The notes: generated from the letters alone by a model not told the origin. A stretch of 64,000 nt of DNA from Acanthosepion esculentum (GCA_964036315.1 OZ038482.1:12367989-12431988), one strand, 5' to 3'; positions 9,430 to 20,395 are shown, counted from the stretch's first letter. Program-made: numbers and translations.

Positions 9430-9640
9430 GTAACAACATTGTACTCATTTCAACAGAAAATTCTGCAATTTTATCAAAAAATTTTGTCTTTGTTTGATTT
9501 GATTTTCATTGCAATGTCTTTTTCAATAGCAATTAGCATAAGTGACTCCAAGTTATTCTGGGTGAGTGAAGACCTCAGCCTTCTTTTCAACAATCTAGAA
9601 AAACATCTTTCACATGTGCACTGTGTCGGTATTTAACAAC
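9430..9640 (-). pseudogene. hAT transposase C-terminal dimerisation region
   Basis: Minus-strand frame with PTQCTCERCFSRLLKRRLRS, then SLTQNNLESLMLIAIEKDIA. This matches the hAT C-terminal dimerisation motif (P.S.CSCERSFS.LK..K..LRS.M.QERL..L..LSIE.D). It belongs with the hAT segment at 9970-10440, and the hairpin cluster lies between the two. In-frame stops follow near 9480. Confidence 0.75.
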
Positions 9641-9652
9641 ACTCCCACGTGT

Positions 9653-9960
9653 GTCGGATGTGGCACAAGGCCGGTTTAGTGTGGGCTTACCGAGCCCGTA
9701 GGCTCGGGCAAAAATATACCCATTAGAACCCGTATGCACGGGTTCAGGGACTGTCTACCTCCCCGGACGGCACTTTGCCCTGCGGCAAAGCGCCGTCCGA
9801 GTTCCTCTCCGCCGAGGCGGAGAGTTCGACAGCAAAGAACAGTCTGAACGGCTGTTCCGACACTCACGGACTGTGTCTAACTGTGTCGGACTGTGTGACA
9901 CTTAGTGTTACAATGAATTTATATGCTGCATATAAATTTTCATATGCAGCTGCACACAGC
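9653..9960. repeat. Cluster of perfect palindromes/hairpins inside a hAT remnant
   Basis: About 300 bp, GC-rich at its left side, with consecutive perfect inverted repeats. They are CCGAGCC/GGCTCGG (9690-9707), GAACCCGT/ACGGGTTC (9726-9745), a bipartite 8+7-bp stem CGGACGGC..CTTTGCC (9764-9799), CTCTCCGCC/GGCGGAGAG (9805-9824), GAACAG/CTGTTC (9837-9857), GACAC/GTGTC (9859-9877), ACACT/AGTGT (9898-9908), and AATTTATATG/CATATAAATT (9916-9938), which overlaps the alternative stem GCTGCATAT/ATATGCAGC (9925-9950). The left flank carries a SINE-like core (GTGGCACAAGGCC). I cannot name the family. Confidence 0.9.
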
Positions 9961-9969
9961 CTGTACTCT

Positions 9970-10440
9970 GATAACAACTTGAAAGCATATGACAAACAAT
10001 TCTTACATGTTGTCTTGGCAGATAATTCAGCAACTTCTGTATACCCCCCCCTCTGACTCCAAGCTGTCTGAATCATTTTCATTGTCATTCATATTCTATA
10101 GCAGTCCCTTCTTCAGGTCTTTGTAGCTCAATGCAAATGAAATTTTGGGTCAAAGCAGGAAATCTGCTTATACAGTGTTTCAGGAGACGAGAATCTAGCT
10201 CGCATGCTGGAGAGCACAGCATCAGTTACTGCGTTATGGTATGAAACCTCAAAATTTCTCTTCTCATCTGTGATACCTTCTGGTGCTGATCCTTTGAAAT
10301 CGGTTGCTTCACTTACTTGCTGAAGGATGATCAGAAGGTCTGAATAGAATTCTGATGACTAATCTGTGTAGCTGCCAAACAATTTTCAAAGTGCTCTACC
10401 GCTACTTGACCATCTAGAAAATATGCAACCCAGTGCTTGA
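9970..10440 (-). pseudogene. hAT transposase fragment (DUF4371/ZMYM1-like)
   Basis: Minus strand: AVEHFENCLAATQISHQNSI, then after a stop VSEATDFKGSAPEGITDEKR, NFEVSYHNAVTDAVLSSMRA and RFSSPETLYKQISCFDPKF. An acidic linker (NDNENDSDSLESEGG) follows. The pattern YY....Y...D.....M..RF......L..... is that of the middle of hAT transposases annotated as zinc-finger MYM-type. It joins the copia integrase of the next element near 10440 without a visible repeat boundary. Confidence 0.65.
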
Positions 10441-11470
10441 AGATGGCATTAATGATGTCAGAACTTTCCTTACTAGGAATCCTGACTCCAACACTGTATC
10501 TTGTACCATGGTCAATTAGGTGCAGTACCTTATTGCCGTTAATTTCTTTGATGTCCATGGCAATGCTCTCATTGAAATAGGTTCCTAATGAGAATCCAAC
10601 AATGGGTCTAGGTTCAGCCCTTTTGTACCTCATGCAAATTTCACATGAATTAGGAAGTTCCTGTAAAATTTTAATAAATTCAGAATCTCTCATTCCAGCA
10701 TTTCTCACTAAATCACATAGCTTTTTGCTGCTGGGGTGACTGAATTGTCTATGCAACTTTGTGGCAATTTTAATTTTCTCTAGTCTATTTTTACTAGCAA
10801 TTTCTTTAATAAATAAAACTTGCTTGAACTTACCTCGGTCTGGTAGAGGTCTGCTAATAGGGATGTGGTAGTGACCAGATGAAGTACACTGCATTGGGAC
10901 TTTTCTCCCCAGCATGGTAACAGTGTCATTCTCAAAATTGAGGCATGTCCTGGCTCTTTTCATGGAATTTTTGCTCAACAGAAGTGGTATGTCAGAGTCC
11001 ACAACGTCAGTTACGATACTAACTTCAACATCGGCAATGACACACGGTAGAGTGACTGTGCAGATGGATTTGAGTTTGTTTCCATCACCAAACTTATATG
11101 TTCTCACTCCGTCTCGAATTTTTATATTTTTTTTTTGTTTTTCTGGTATGGTTTCAAGAAAACACTCGTACCATTTCTTTCCACAAACAGTCCCAGAGGC
11201 ACCAGAATCCAAGACGGCCGAGCCTAGTGTTTCACCCAAAAACGTGTTAGCGCCATCTTCCCCTTTTTGCTGACTCATCAGCACGAGGTTGGAGATGAGT
11301 ATGTTTTCATTGTCTTCCTTTTTATGCGAAGTATCTTCTGTGTATGGACATTCGTGAGCCCAGTGGAATTTGCATCCACATGTGAAACATTTAATGGTGT
11401 TTCCTTCAGGTCCTAGTGGGTTTAGATTTTTATCAGTGGAGCGTGTTGAATTTCTGTTACGACCCCTCCT
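10440..11470 (-). pseudogene. pol: copia nucleocapsid knuckle, protease and integrase N-terminus
   Basis: A CCHC-type knuckle (CFTCGCKFHWAHECP, near 11350-11390) precedes a long open frame from about 11300. The protease active site is AVLDSGASGTVCGKKWYECF. A zinc-binding segment follows (HRQFSHPSSKKLCDLVRNAG, ELPNSCEICMRYKRAEPRP), then the beginning of the integrase core with its first Asp (SIAMDIKEINGNKVLHLIDH). Homology ends after FKHWVAYFLDG near 10440; beyond this the sequence is hAT-like. Integrase is thus truncated before the second catalytic Asp. Confidence 0.88.
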
Positions 11471-11479
11471 GCCATTACC

Positions 11480-12140
11480 TCACCGACCAGAAAAGCGAGT
11501 AGTAGTTCTATTTGAACGATTGTAAAATGTCCCACTAGATTGCTCCTCCTGATTATCCATGCTGAAGGCAACAGCCATTTCATTTTTCACCACGACTGGA
11601 GGAGTGGTGGGTGATGAAGCGTCGCAATATTGTCTGTGCAGAATCTTCTTCAATTGTTTAGACATTTCGTTAAGACTAAGTTCCTTAACCGTGGCTTTCA
11701 CCAGCCGTTCATTCTCTGGGGTGAGATTTGCGCTTTTTAATGCCCTGTATGCGAGAACCGGTTCGGGCAGCGATATTTTGTGTTTCTTGAATTTTGCAAC
11801 GTTACGATCAAAGCAGATAAGAAAATCATCAATTGAATCAGTGCTCTGTCATGTGTATCGCTCAAAGGATTCATACGCTGTAAAAGCCGCCTGGTTTGCG
11901 TCTTCCAAGAAAAGTGTCCAGTTTTTCATATAACTTTTCCATGTCATCATCGGCGTTTAGGGTGGCAATGTCCAATTCTAGTACAGCTTCCCTGGCCTTT
12001 CCTTCCAAGGATAGAAGTACCACTGGGGCGCGTCTATGTATCTCTAAGCTGGTGGCAAGTTCCCACACTTGCATTTCTTTTTTCCAAGTATTGTATTTGT
12101 CCGTGTTTAAGACAGATGGGGAAATAAACTTTGAAGCCAT
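11480..12140 (-). pseudogene. gag: copia gag
   Basis: Gag capsid precursor. The N-terminus MASKFISPSVLNTDKYNTWK and KEMQVWELATSLEIHRRAP are typical of GalEa-like gag. VVLLSLEGKAREAVLELD follows, then after frame changes near 11880 and 11850 comes DDFLICFDRN and the VKATVKELSLNEMSKQLKKI region. The capsid frame has at least one in-frame stop near 11470. The start at 12140 lies just inside the primer-binding site. Confidence 0.85.
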
Positions 12141-12156
12141 TTTTTAAGACCTAGAT

Positions 12157-12168
12157 GCTCTGCTACCA
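12157..12168 (-). promoter_or_regulatory. Primer-binding site (tRNA-Met type)
   Basis: TGGTAGCAGAGC one base after the LTR end (...CACA T). This is a classical copia primer-binding site, matching the initiator-tRNA-Met 3' end, and resembles the site at 7795-7806. Confidence 0.9.
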
Positions 12169-12169
12169 A

Positions 12170-12342
12170 TGTGAATTAAATAAGTGACTCCAACAAGACT
12201 TGTGTGTGGAGAGAGAGAATTTATTTAGCAACCTTCCAACACTACGTGGTGGTAACCAACTGTCCCCACCCCTGTGTTTCCGCCTCAATGGTACCTCACT
12301 CATGGAGAAGGTACAAGGGGAACAACTTCACGTTGATTAACA
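12170..12342 (-). repeat. 5' LTR of the second GalEa-like copia
   Basis: On the minus strand the LTR ends with AATTCACA one base before the primer-binding site. A plausible start is TGTTAATC at about 12342, giving ~173 bp. It contains an AATAAA signal (GCTAAATAAATTC). No partner LTR is present, so the outer boundary is inferred from the TG..CA rule. Confidence 0.65.
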
Positions 12343-12446
12343 TTTAACATAAATACACTAATCTATATTACTATTACTAATCCATGTATATATTATATAC
12401 TACACTATTACTAATCCATGTATATAAGTAGATATGTAGAAGCAGT

Positions 12447-12448
<2 letters not shown>

Positions 12449-12488
<40 letters not shown>
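12449..12488. repeat. (TA)n microsatellite
   Basis: About 20 uninterrupted TA units. Confidence 0.95.
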
Positions 12489-12491
<3 letters not shown>

Positions 12492-12499
12492 CCAGGGCC

Positions 12500-12872
12500 A
12501 TAGCTGATGCTAAAAAAACACCGGGCACAGAGAAAGTTGCCCGGATTTATTAAGATGGTGACATTATCAGTGTCATCTCCTTCCAGAAACTATGAACTTT
12601 TGTGGATTATTCTTTTATTTCAATGGAAATTATGCATAGATTTCATGGCACTCATTCACATCTGCACCCAGGGGCACGGATCATTTGCATAATGAGAGGG
12701 AGATAGATTTTTTGGGACGCTTCATTGTGAAATTGTTGTAAGTTAGTTAAACACATCTCAAATATATTATTAATTTTTACAAATTAATATCATACAAAGG
12801 TAATTCTTTTATTACATCTTTGTTGATTAATGATTAACTGACAAAATGATGGCATTTTATTGCCTTTGGATT

Positions 12873-12909
<37 letters not shown>

Positions 12910-13290
12910 ATTTACTTGCCTTCTTTTCACGAATTAATTAATAATAATAAAAAATCGGCGAAATTTGAAAGTTGAGTTTTTCGTAAATTTACATTTTTAA
13001 TTTATAATTTCGAGTATTTATAAATAAAAATTCTATTTATTTATTAATTTATTTATTTTTAAGTTTTCTCTTTTATTCAAAGTGTATGGGTTAAGAAGTA
13101 ATTTTCACATTAATTTTTTTTCTAAACATTTAGAAAAAAACAGCCTTCCAAAACAGTGACCATACCTAAAGGTTTTGATTAAATATGTAAAAAAATGTCT
13201 AGAGCAAGATCAGAGAGACTGCACATATAAAAAAAATCCAATCAACTGAAATTATATCAATGGTTTTAGAAGAATGTGGTAAGATCCGTA
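12500..13290. other. No recognisable gene; contains a ~35-bp poly-T run
   Basis: AT-rich sequence with a long T tract at about 12868-12903. Short open frames carry no family signature. Confidence 0.5.
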
Positions 13291-13399
13291 TACAGCCTTG
13301 GCCAAAATTATGGAGCACCAATAAAAAATCAAAATTATGATTCAAACTTATATATTTAAAGGTTAAGAATCGTGGAGTAAACATTAATAACAATAATCA

Positions 13400-14551
13400 A
13401 TATTTGGTATGTCCCCCTTTTGCCTTAATAACAGCTTTTATTCGTTTTTGCATATTATTGACTAAGTTGTTGCAGGTGGTAGGATCTATTTTCTGCCACT
13501 CTTCATGAAGTTTGGCCTATAATTCTTTTTTTGATAAACATTTGTGCATTCTCACTCTTTTCCCTAAATGGGACCACAAAGTTTCAATGGGATTTAGGTC
13601 TGGGGATTGAGGGGGCCACTTCATCACTGTAATCCCTTTTTTCTCAAACCAACCTATTGAAACTTTTGATGTATGGCATAGAGCATTGTCTTGTTGGAAG
13701 ATTAGATCACTTGGAATGTTATTAAATATTTTAGTCAAAGAGGTTCGGTAAACCTGGTCCAGCATGTTAGTATAAATTGTGGAGTTCATTCTGCCCTCAC
13801 ATGTGTACAACATTCCAGTGCCTGAAGAAGCCATGCAGCCCCAAACCATTACACTTCCTCCTCCAAATTTTACAGTTGGAACCACACAATCAGGATGAAA
13901 TGCCTCTCCTTCCCTACGGCGAACATAAACCGCTCCAGGAGTGCCAAAAATCTGATGAAAAAAAAAAAGAATTTGTTACAATTTTTGAATAAATGTTATG
14001 GATGTGTATTCACATAAAAATTTCAATTATTACATTCAAAGTTTAGGAAAGAAAAGCTGTTAACTTACTTCAAAGTTACTTTCGTCAGACCAAACAATTT
14101 TCTCCTAATCATCAGGTGTCCAATTTTCATGGTTTTTTGCAAATTTCAGTCGTTTTTTCTTGTTGGCCTGAAACAAGTATGGCTTCTTCCTGGTTTTGCA
14201 TCCTTTTAATCCCACTTCTAATAACCTTCTTCTCACTGTTCGAGCTGATATGTTTTTGTTTGCACCCTCCCTAAGTTCAGCAGCAAGCTCTGAAGAACTT
14301 TTCCTCCTATGTGCAAGGGATGCTCTTTTCAAAGACCTGTCTTGCCTGGCGGTTGTAGACTTTTTACAGCCTTGTCCTTTTCTGTTTTTGAAAGACTTTG
14401 TTTCCTTGTACCTTTTAATCGTTGTTTGAACCCCCTTCCTTGAACATTCCATTTTCCTGGCAATTTCTACCTGAGAATATCCTTCATCAGATAAAGCAAC
14501 AATTTGTGCCCTTTTAATCTCTGAAAGCTGCTTCTTTGGAGGCATTTTCAA
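13400..14551 (-). pseudogene. Tc1-like transposase, two exons, two nonsense mutations
   Basis: Exon 1 (14551-14069): N-terminal helix-turn-helix DNA-binding domain (KRAQIVALSDEGYSQVEIAR, RKGVQTTIKRYKET), a second HTH (RTVRRRLLEVGLK) and the first catalytic Asp in KIVWSDESNFE. The Trp of the usual WTPEDWEK motif is a TAG stop near 14105. Exon 2 (13951-13400): FGTPGAVYVRRREGEAFHP, GGGSVMVWGCMASSGTGML, second Asp in LIFQQDNALCHT and the Glu in QSPDLNPIETLW, with DD34E spacing intact. A second TAG lies at about 13514, followed in frame by AKLHEEWQKIDPTTCNNLVN. Removing the intron joins ...SNFE to IFG... in phase 0. Confidence 0.92.
13952..14068 (-). other. Spliceosomal intron in the Tc1-like transposase
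   Basis: 117 bp. The donor GTAAGT is at 14068-14063, directly after the codon for the last Glu of SDESNFE. The acceptor is a T-rich tract followed by CATCAG at 13957-13952. Exact removal restores the conserved family reading (SNFE/IFGTPG) in phase 0. The intron interior is AT-rich and has no coding similarity. Confidence 0.8.
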
Positions 14552-15366
14552 TTAAATATACTATTATAGCACTGGTAGGAATCAAATATTACCCGAAAAT
14601 TACGAAACAACCTTTAGTATGACAATAAATCATTTTGAATATTGGAATGAATTTAGTACGAAACTCAGCTAAAGCTCTTGAGAGAGGCTTTAAAGCAAAA
14701 AAACACTACAATCTACTGTTAACTATTTTACATTTGCTCTCAATTGTTCACTGTACGATTCTTAACCTTTAAATACGTAGGTTTAAACTATTATCTCAAT
14801 TTTTTTATAGGTGCTCCATAATTTTGGCCATGGCTGTATATGTGGCACTGGCATAAATTGACTGTTTACGCCCTTCGTTAATTTGAAAACAATATTGGAT
14901 TTTAAAAAATAAAACAATATTCTGCTTGAATTCACATTAAAGTGTTTTATTGAAATTTTTAAAACTTTGACTTAAGAAATCAATGCAAATTTAAATTTAC
15001 TATAAATCCTCAATATTTTTATCAAATTAGCATAATTATAGATGTAGACAAAATAATATAGTCAATATTTTAACTTACTAAAATGCTTGGCAACAGACAG
15101 GAGTTAGGAAAAAGGTGTCCTTTCTTTGCAAATTCTAACAATCATGAAGATTTTAGTGGCTATTGGGAGTGACGGAGATGGGAGCAGGAGGACTGAATGA
15201 CCCTCTTCAGATTGGTCGCCAAGACTTTACCGGTACTACAGACTACAGAGGCACCAGGTTTATAATCATCCGAATATTCTTGGAAGGTTAAAATGATTTA
15301 TTGCGTCTTCCCTTTGACCAGGTGAGGGGTGCAGCGAAATCAAAAGGAGTCGGCTACGGCTATGTA

Positions 15367-15367
15367 A

Positions 15368-15410
<43 letters not shown>
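15367..15410. repeat. (AC)n microsatellite
   Basis: About 22 perfect AC units. Confidence 0.97.
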
Positions 15411-15414
<4 letters not shown>

Positions 15415-15624
15415 TATGATGTGCAGCTGAGTGACTCTAGTCAGTCTGCATGTATTAGTGTATAACAAGGACATCCTTGATAATTTTATTGGAAGCCAGG
15501 CGGGCCCGCAGGGATGGTCCGATTGACCAATGGCTCAGTCCGCCCCCTGCTCTTCTATACTTTCCCTCTCTAATTGTCTAATGGTTGATAGTTGCTGTGA
15601 CACTTCCATAGAATCTATGGCAGT

Positions 15625-17263
15625 GGTTCTCAACCTTTTTTTACCCCTTTACCCATAGGGGTCATGGGGCATTGTCTGCTTGAAAATGTGCATTCCATAT
15701 AATATGTATATAATAGTGAAAATCTTTATTTTCTCCTATATTTACCGTTATGTAGATTTGTTTATAGTGGAGTTTCCTACATTTAATACCAATTGAAAAT
15801 GCTGGTGGATGTTAAAACTTGAATAAAAGTTGCTCTTTTATATAGATGATATTTAATAGGCCAAACTGAAACATACTGTAATAAACAAAGTTAAAATGGC
15901 AGGGAATTGTAATTTAATATGCAAAAATAGAATACCAGCATATTATCATTCAATACAGAAAAATATTCAATAGAATGCCAGGCTATTGTAAATTTGTAAT
16001 TCATTTTATTCAGATGAAGATTGCAGTCACTGAGAAACGTGTGATTGTTTTTTCTTTGCCAACTCTCGAATATGTGAAGAAGTGCTTGAAGTGGCACAAT
16101 GCAGGTCAACCTCCAATCTGCTTCATTGTTTTGTTTTAATTTTCAACAAAGTTGAAAATCCTGACTCCCAAAGATATGGTGACACAAATGGAAGTAAATC
16201 ACGGATTGCTCTTTCTATCACTTTTGGGTAGGAATAGCACATCAAGGGTCACCATTCTGGGATTGATTTCTAATCGAACATATCACTTGCTCCCGAATCA
16301 GTTTTCAGCTCTAGAAATTCATCTTGACAATCATCAGGAACTTTTTCAACTGACAATTTGAATAGATTTCACACTAAACCCAACTCCTCCTCGTTGAGTT
16401 CAGGAAAATATTGGCTGAATTTATTTTCTAGTGCTGTCAGATGCTGCAAAATTTCATTTTTTGCCAACTCTGGGAGCACTTGGTCTTTACCCCCCAACAA
16501 GAAGAACGGATGACAGCTTCTCAAACATTGCAACAATTTTTATATTGACCTTTCTCTTCCAATTTTCCAGATTGCTCATGAAAGCTTTCAAGACATCTAC
16601 GAATTTTATTATGTTTGTATTCGTTCGTTGCATCTGAAGATTCACTTTATTCATCCAAGCAAAGAAGTCCATCTTACTCTGAACTTTAAAAAATAGTTTG
16701 AGTTCATCTCTAAGTTCAAATATTCGCTCAGTTACATTTCCTGTTGACAGCCATTGGACATTTGTGTGGAAAAAAGCAAGTGATGGCCTGCATCTATGTC
16801 AATGTATAACTGCTTGAAAAGACGCGATTTGAATTGGAAGATTCAAAACCTTCCGCAGTGAAGCTGGAAGTGTTTTTGAGGCCAATGCTTGACGATGAAT
16901 GCCTTTCATTTTTGGAACTTACCTTTTTTTTATACAAACTTGAAATCGGCCACATAGATTATCACACAAAAGATTTTCAGATTCAAGAAAAGATAAAACC
17001 TTTTGCAAAATATCAGAGGCATTGGTAGTTATTTCAAGAGGAGGACAAAAGAAAAATTCCTCTTTAAATGAACCTGAGTGTGCATACCTTGCAAACACCA
17101 CCAAATAGCAACACAATGCCACATCAGTCAATTCAAGTTGAATTGAAAATAAGCCAAATACTGCTAACTTGATCTCAATGGACAAGTCACTGATCCTCCT
17201 TTGGATAGTACTGTTTGATAGTGGATCTGGTAAAGTTTTTCTCCAATCCATTTCCCAACACAA
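15625..17263 (-). pseudogene. hAT-type (ZBED5/GTF2IRD2-like) transposase remnants
   Basis: Scattered minus-strand segments in the correct order for a ZBED5-like hAT transposase. N-terminal part 17263-16919: LPDPLSNSTIQRRISDLSIE, FSIQLELTDVALCCYLVVFA, RYAHSGSFKEEFFFCPPLEI. Middle 16672-16490: MDFFAWMNKVNLQMQRTNTN and FKAFMSNLENWKRK-like text. C-terminal 16280-15890: ESGFSTLLNLKQNNEADWRL-like text and PLQALLHIFESWQRKNNHTF. Stops and frameshifts are many. At 15629 the plus strand carries GTGGTTCTCAACC followed by T-rich sequence, resembling a hAT terminus. No intact ORF remains. Confidence 0.75.
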
Positions 17264-17369
17264 TTTCCACCATTTTGAGGAAATTTCTCATGCATGCATG
17301 CATTTTCTTAAAACAATTCACCCTAAGCAAGGCAGGAGTTCCACCAGCACGCAAGGGATTGAGAACAAG

Positions 17370-17890
17370 AGTAGAGAGGTATGTTTGAGGGAAGCATACA
17401 GAGGACAACAGGGAACAAGCACAGGGTATCAGATTGACATTACACTTGAATATTTGAACTTTATAGTCATTGGGGAAAGCACGCAAGGGGAATGGAGTTC
17501 CACAGACGAGAAGTGTGAAAGAAGCTGTTTGAGTAGAAGAGATGGTTGTTTTGACAGTGAAAGGGTGGGACTAAGATGCCAGCCTGGTACCTCAAATTCA
17601 TGCAGTCTGGGGACCAGCGAAAGTAGCTCATTGGAACAGTTGCTGTAAAAATACTTGTAGAAGAGACAGGGAAGCCACAACACATCTGGGAGAAAGCAAC
17701 TATAGACTAGATGCCAGATCAGGACCTATCACATTGCATATTCGTCTCTGGATTTTGTTGAGGACCTCAAGACATATAGCAGGGGCACCAGTCCATATAT
17801 GAGAGCAATATTCCATGCAAGGATGCATCGTTGATTTATAGATTTGAAGGATGGACACTACAACATACTTGGGATGTGCCATTAATAGTC
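17370..17890 (-). pseudogene. jockey/CR1-type LINE, C-terminal RT region
   Basis: Minus strand: LQIYKSTMHPCMEYCSHIWT, then GAPAICLEVLNKIQRRICNV and IGPDLASSL (17882-17700). In another frame FYKYFYSNCSNELLSLVPRL and LLSHFSSVELHSPCVLSP follow (17683-17430). These are the terminal blocks of the molluscan jockey/CR1-type LINE ORF2. The RT palm is missing; the 5' side is replaced by gypsy-like gag sequence. Confidence 0.88.
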
Positions 17891-18420
17891 ATGAGATACT
17901 CGCATTGTTCTCTCCTCACCTGACAGCGATTTGCGCTAGTTATTGACCTGAAACATTCCATGTTGACAAGTGCAGAACATTGCATGCCTTCTACCTGAAC
18001 ACCAACTATAGGCAATGCTGCATTCATTGTCTGACTGGGACCAAGGGTGGCGATGATACTTTGCCCCTGGATACATTTCTTGAACAGTTGTGCAATATGT
18101 GGCCAAGCTCATTATAGCGATAGCACCACAGGATTCCCTGTGATTGTTGGTACGAGCTTTCCTTAAACTTGTCCGGCACTCCTATAAAAATGGTTGGGAC
18201 CAATACATTTATAGCATATGGGGCCTTCATACGCGCTGACAACTGGAGGAGGATCCACATTGGTTCCGTTTCCTTGAAGATGTTCTAAGCTCGGGCCAAC
18301 AGCTAGTCAGTTGGTGATTCGTCAATCCTAGAAGGCACTTACCAACTGCCTACTGACATCTTCTGGTAATCCTGCTGAAAAGGTGCATTCATTCCTTTGT
18401 TGAGAGAACAACTATCATTG
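17890..18420 (-). pseudogene. gypsy-like gag zinc knuckles and protease start
   Basis: Minus strand: a gag tail (FSAGLPEDVSRQLVSAF), two degenerate CCHC-like knuckles (CYKCIGPNHFYRSA and CYRYNELGHILHNC, the second with Tyr for the second Cys), and a protease-like segment (PIVGVQVEGMQCSALVNMEC, FRSITSANRCQ) in which the expected DTG motif reads NME. It lies 0.5 kb downstream of a putative LTR (18917-19562) on the same strand and is probably from that element. Several frameshifts and stops are present. Confidence 0.6.
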
Positions 18421-18916
18421 GTCTTAAATGAGCAGAGTTAAACACTGGTCTTATTTCATAGTGGCTTGCTCCTCTGATTTAATGATGGGTCTAGGGAGTA
18501 TCTGTATATATTTTGAGACGTTTTGGCTGAGACCTCAATCCTTTCTGCTGGTAGAAAACTTTGTAAGCCGTATTTAATTTTTTGTGTTGTAAATTTCATT
18601 CATAGTGAATGGGGTGTCTAAAAACTCTTTTGTTAACAAATTTATTACTATTTCAAAATTTTCCTGTGTTCAATGGGAATTGGGATGTCTCTCCTCTTAA
18701 GTAGCTTTTCAAATAAAAGTTATGTGCTTCCTGAATGTATAGATGTGACACAGTTGTTAAACTGAGTATTTTAAAATTCAAATTTTTCAGGGTTCTTTCC
18801 ATTTGTAGCAGACACCCTGGAAGGAGGGGGGGGCGTGATATAATACCACGGCCCGAGCACCCCCATGTCGTATATGATGTCACAAGAGGCCCGCCACATT
18901 TTTACCTATTGATCTG

Positions 18917-19562
18917 ACCAAGTGAAACAATATGGACAACAGAACGAAGATATGTATGATTTATGCTAGGTTTATTACATGAAGGAGAAAACTAGTGGAT
19001 TGGTCATGTCGACGGTTGGACGTTGAAGGTGCGGACGCTCCGGTCGGATCGACGGTTGGAGTCGAAAAACCTCCCGTAGTAATTACTAACAATAGTATAC
19101 GGGAAAGGTTGGTTAGTCGTATTGCTGGTCATCTGGTTTAGATAGCGCTGTTGCTCGGCCGGTCTGGTTATCGCTGCTGGCGTTGCGATGTTGTTGGGTA
19201 TATCGGATATCTGGTGCTGGCATTGGGGGTCTGCTGGTTGAGTCAGATATTGAAACCTCCCATAATAATTACAACTGGTGTGTATGGGGAAAGGTTGCAG
19301 ACAACGTGCGGGCAGCCAAAGTGGAATGCCGAGAGTAGAACATGGGCCAGGAGCCAGAAGTAGAGAGTTGAAGTAGAGTTAGTTCCAACTGGCATCCAGT
19401 TGGCAGACAAAAAGAAAAATGGGAGCGTAACTTAATATGCAGCCTGGAGCGGCATCCTGGCCTTTGAGGCCAGGAGCCTGTGTATCAGAGCCGACCGGTC
19501 AGTACCAACCTCGAATTCGGCAAGGAGTCGCTGTGTTATGTTAAAGGAGACTTACAACAGAA
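18917..19562 (-). repeat. Putative LTR of a gypsy-like element
   Basis: A GC-richer block. On the minus strand it could start TGTTGTAAGTCTCC near 19562. It carries an AATAAA signal (CATGTAATAAACC near 18980) and ends before TTGGTCAGATC, a possible primer site. It also contains an imperfect internal direct repeat of ~45 bp (19065-19110 and 19250-19297). No second copy is seen, so both ends are inferred. Confidence 0.35.
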
Positions 19563-19839
19563 ATGGCCCCACTAAAATGCTAAAAATCTCTCTAAAAAAT
19601 GAGTAGATTTGCTACGCGAAAACTAAGGTGTAAAACGCTTAGAGGCGTATTACGACTAAGTTCGTAATAACAGCGAACTAAAAAGGTAATTAGTTCATCT
19701 CTAAATTGAGATTACAAGCGTGTAGGGATCACGATCGAAAGGTCAAGGTTAAAATGCCCTGTTCTCTACCGCTTTAGTGAGCAGCCAAAAGTGGCTGCGA
19801 TACATTAAATGTAGCACATTGATGTTGGAGGGTGGAGTC

Positions 19840-20395
19840 ATAAGACTAATTTCTCAGTTTTCCCACATGAAAGGGTTAAGATTAAAGGTGATAGAATCAA
19901 TAAAAGCAACAACTCCTCCTGCTCATGAAACATCTTGGCATATTCATCAAACGGATTGCACCTTTCTAAGCTTTTGACAACTCTGTCCAATACGCCAAGA
20001 GCTACAGCATGGTTCACAGGTACAGAACTGATTGTTTCCTCTATTCAAGATAATTTTACACAAGAATTACCTTTAAATTTTATAGATCCGTCTAAGCCCC
20101 TAATCTTTTCCCTGTCATAATCACTCACACCATCTTCTTCACTGGGCAAACACAATGCTTCCGTACTGAACATCTTATCTAAGTTACGTTCCAAGTAACT
20201 TTCTCCAAATGTATCAAAAAATGGATCAAGTCTCCCTTTTTAGGTTCTAAAACAAAGTTAACATAAGATATGGGGGCATGAAGAGTATTTGGAAACAACA
20301 ACATAAAATCTCTGTCTGCATATTTCTGCCTTTTTCCGAGAAGGATAGTTTGGATTGAATTGTTATGTTTGCGTGAGTTCTGAGGACCAAGCAAT
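19840..20395 (-). pseudogene. BEL/Pao-like or gypsy-like pol fragment
   Basis: Minus strand frame: ESYLERNLDKMFSTEALCLP, SEEDGVSDYDREKIRGLDGS, IKFKGNSCVKLS and, after a stop, SVPVNHAVALGVLDRVVKSL and DEYAKMFHEQEEL. The order (short acidic linker, an L.W.-like segment, NH..A...L....K.L......Y...F.EQ...G) is that found just before RT in BEL/Pao and some gypsy polyproteins. The upstream ORF 20179-20394 (KRQKYADRDFMLLFPNTLHA) joins through a frameshift. No RT follows. Confidence 0.5.

Larger units (their letters stand above)
10440..12342 (-). mobile_element. Second GalEa-like copia element, 5' half only
   Basis: Minus strand order: 5' LTR (~12170-12342), primer-binding site (12157-12168), gag (12140 downward), CCHC knuckle, protease, integrase N-terminal region. 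It stops in the integrase core near 10440, where hAT sequence begins; RT, RNase H and the 3' LTR are missing. Its LTR is unrelated in sequence to that of the element at 4766-8018, so the two are different families although both look GalEa-like. Confidence 0.88.
13293..14836 (-). mobile_element. Tc1-like transposon with complete ends
   Basis: 1544 bp flanked by TA on both sides (13291-13292 and 14837-14838). The terminal inverted repeats begin CAGCCTTGGCCAAAATTATG on the left and, read from the right end, CAGCCATGGCCAAAATTATG. A second matching block (AAAGGTTAAGAATCG) lies about 70-80 bp in from each end, giving ~80-bp TIRs. It encodes an intron-containing transposase on the minus strand. Confidence 0.95.

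Noticed and set aside
9775..10056. 93-codon plus-strand ORF
   Set aside because: It runs through the hairpin cluster and antisense to the hAT fragment; no protein signature.
15190..15215. CTGAAGA on the minus strand as a hammerhead
   Set aside because: No complementary stem II and no GAAA follow.
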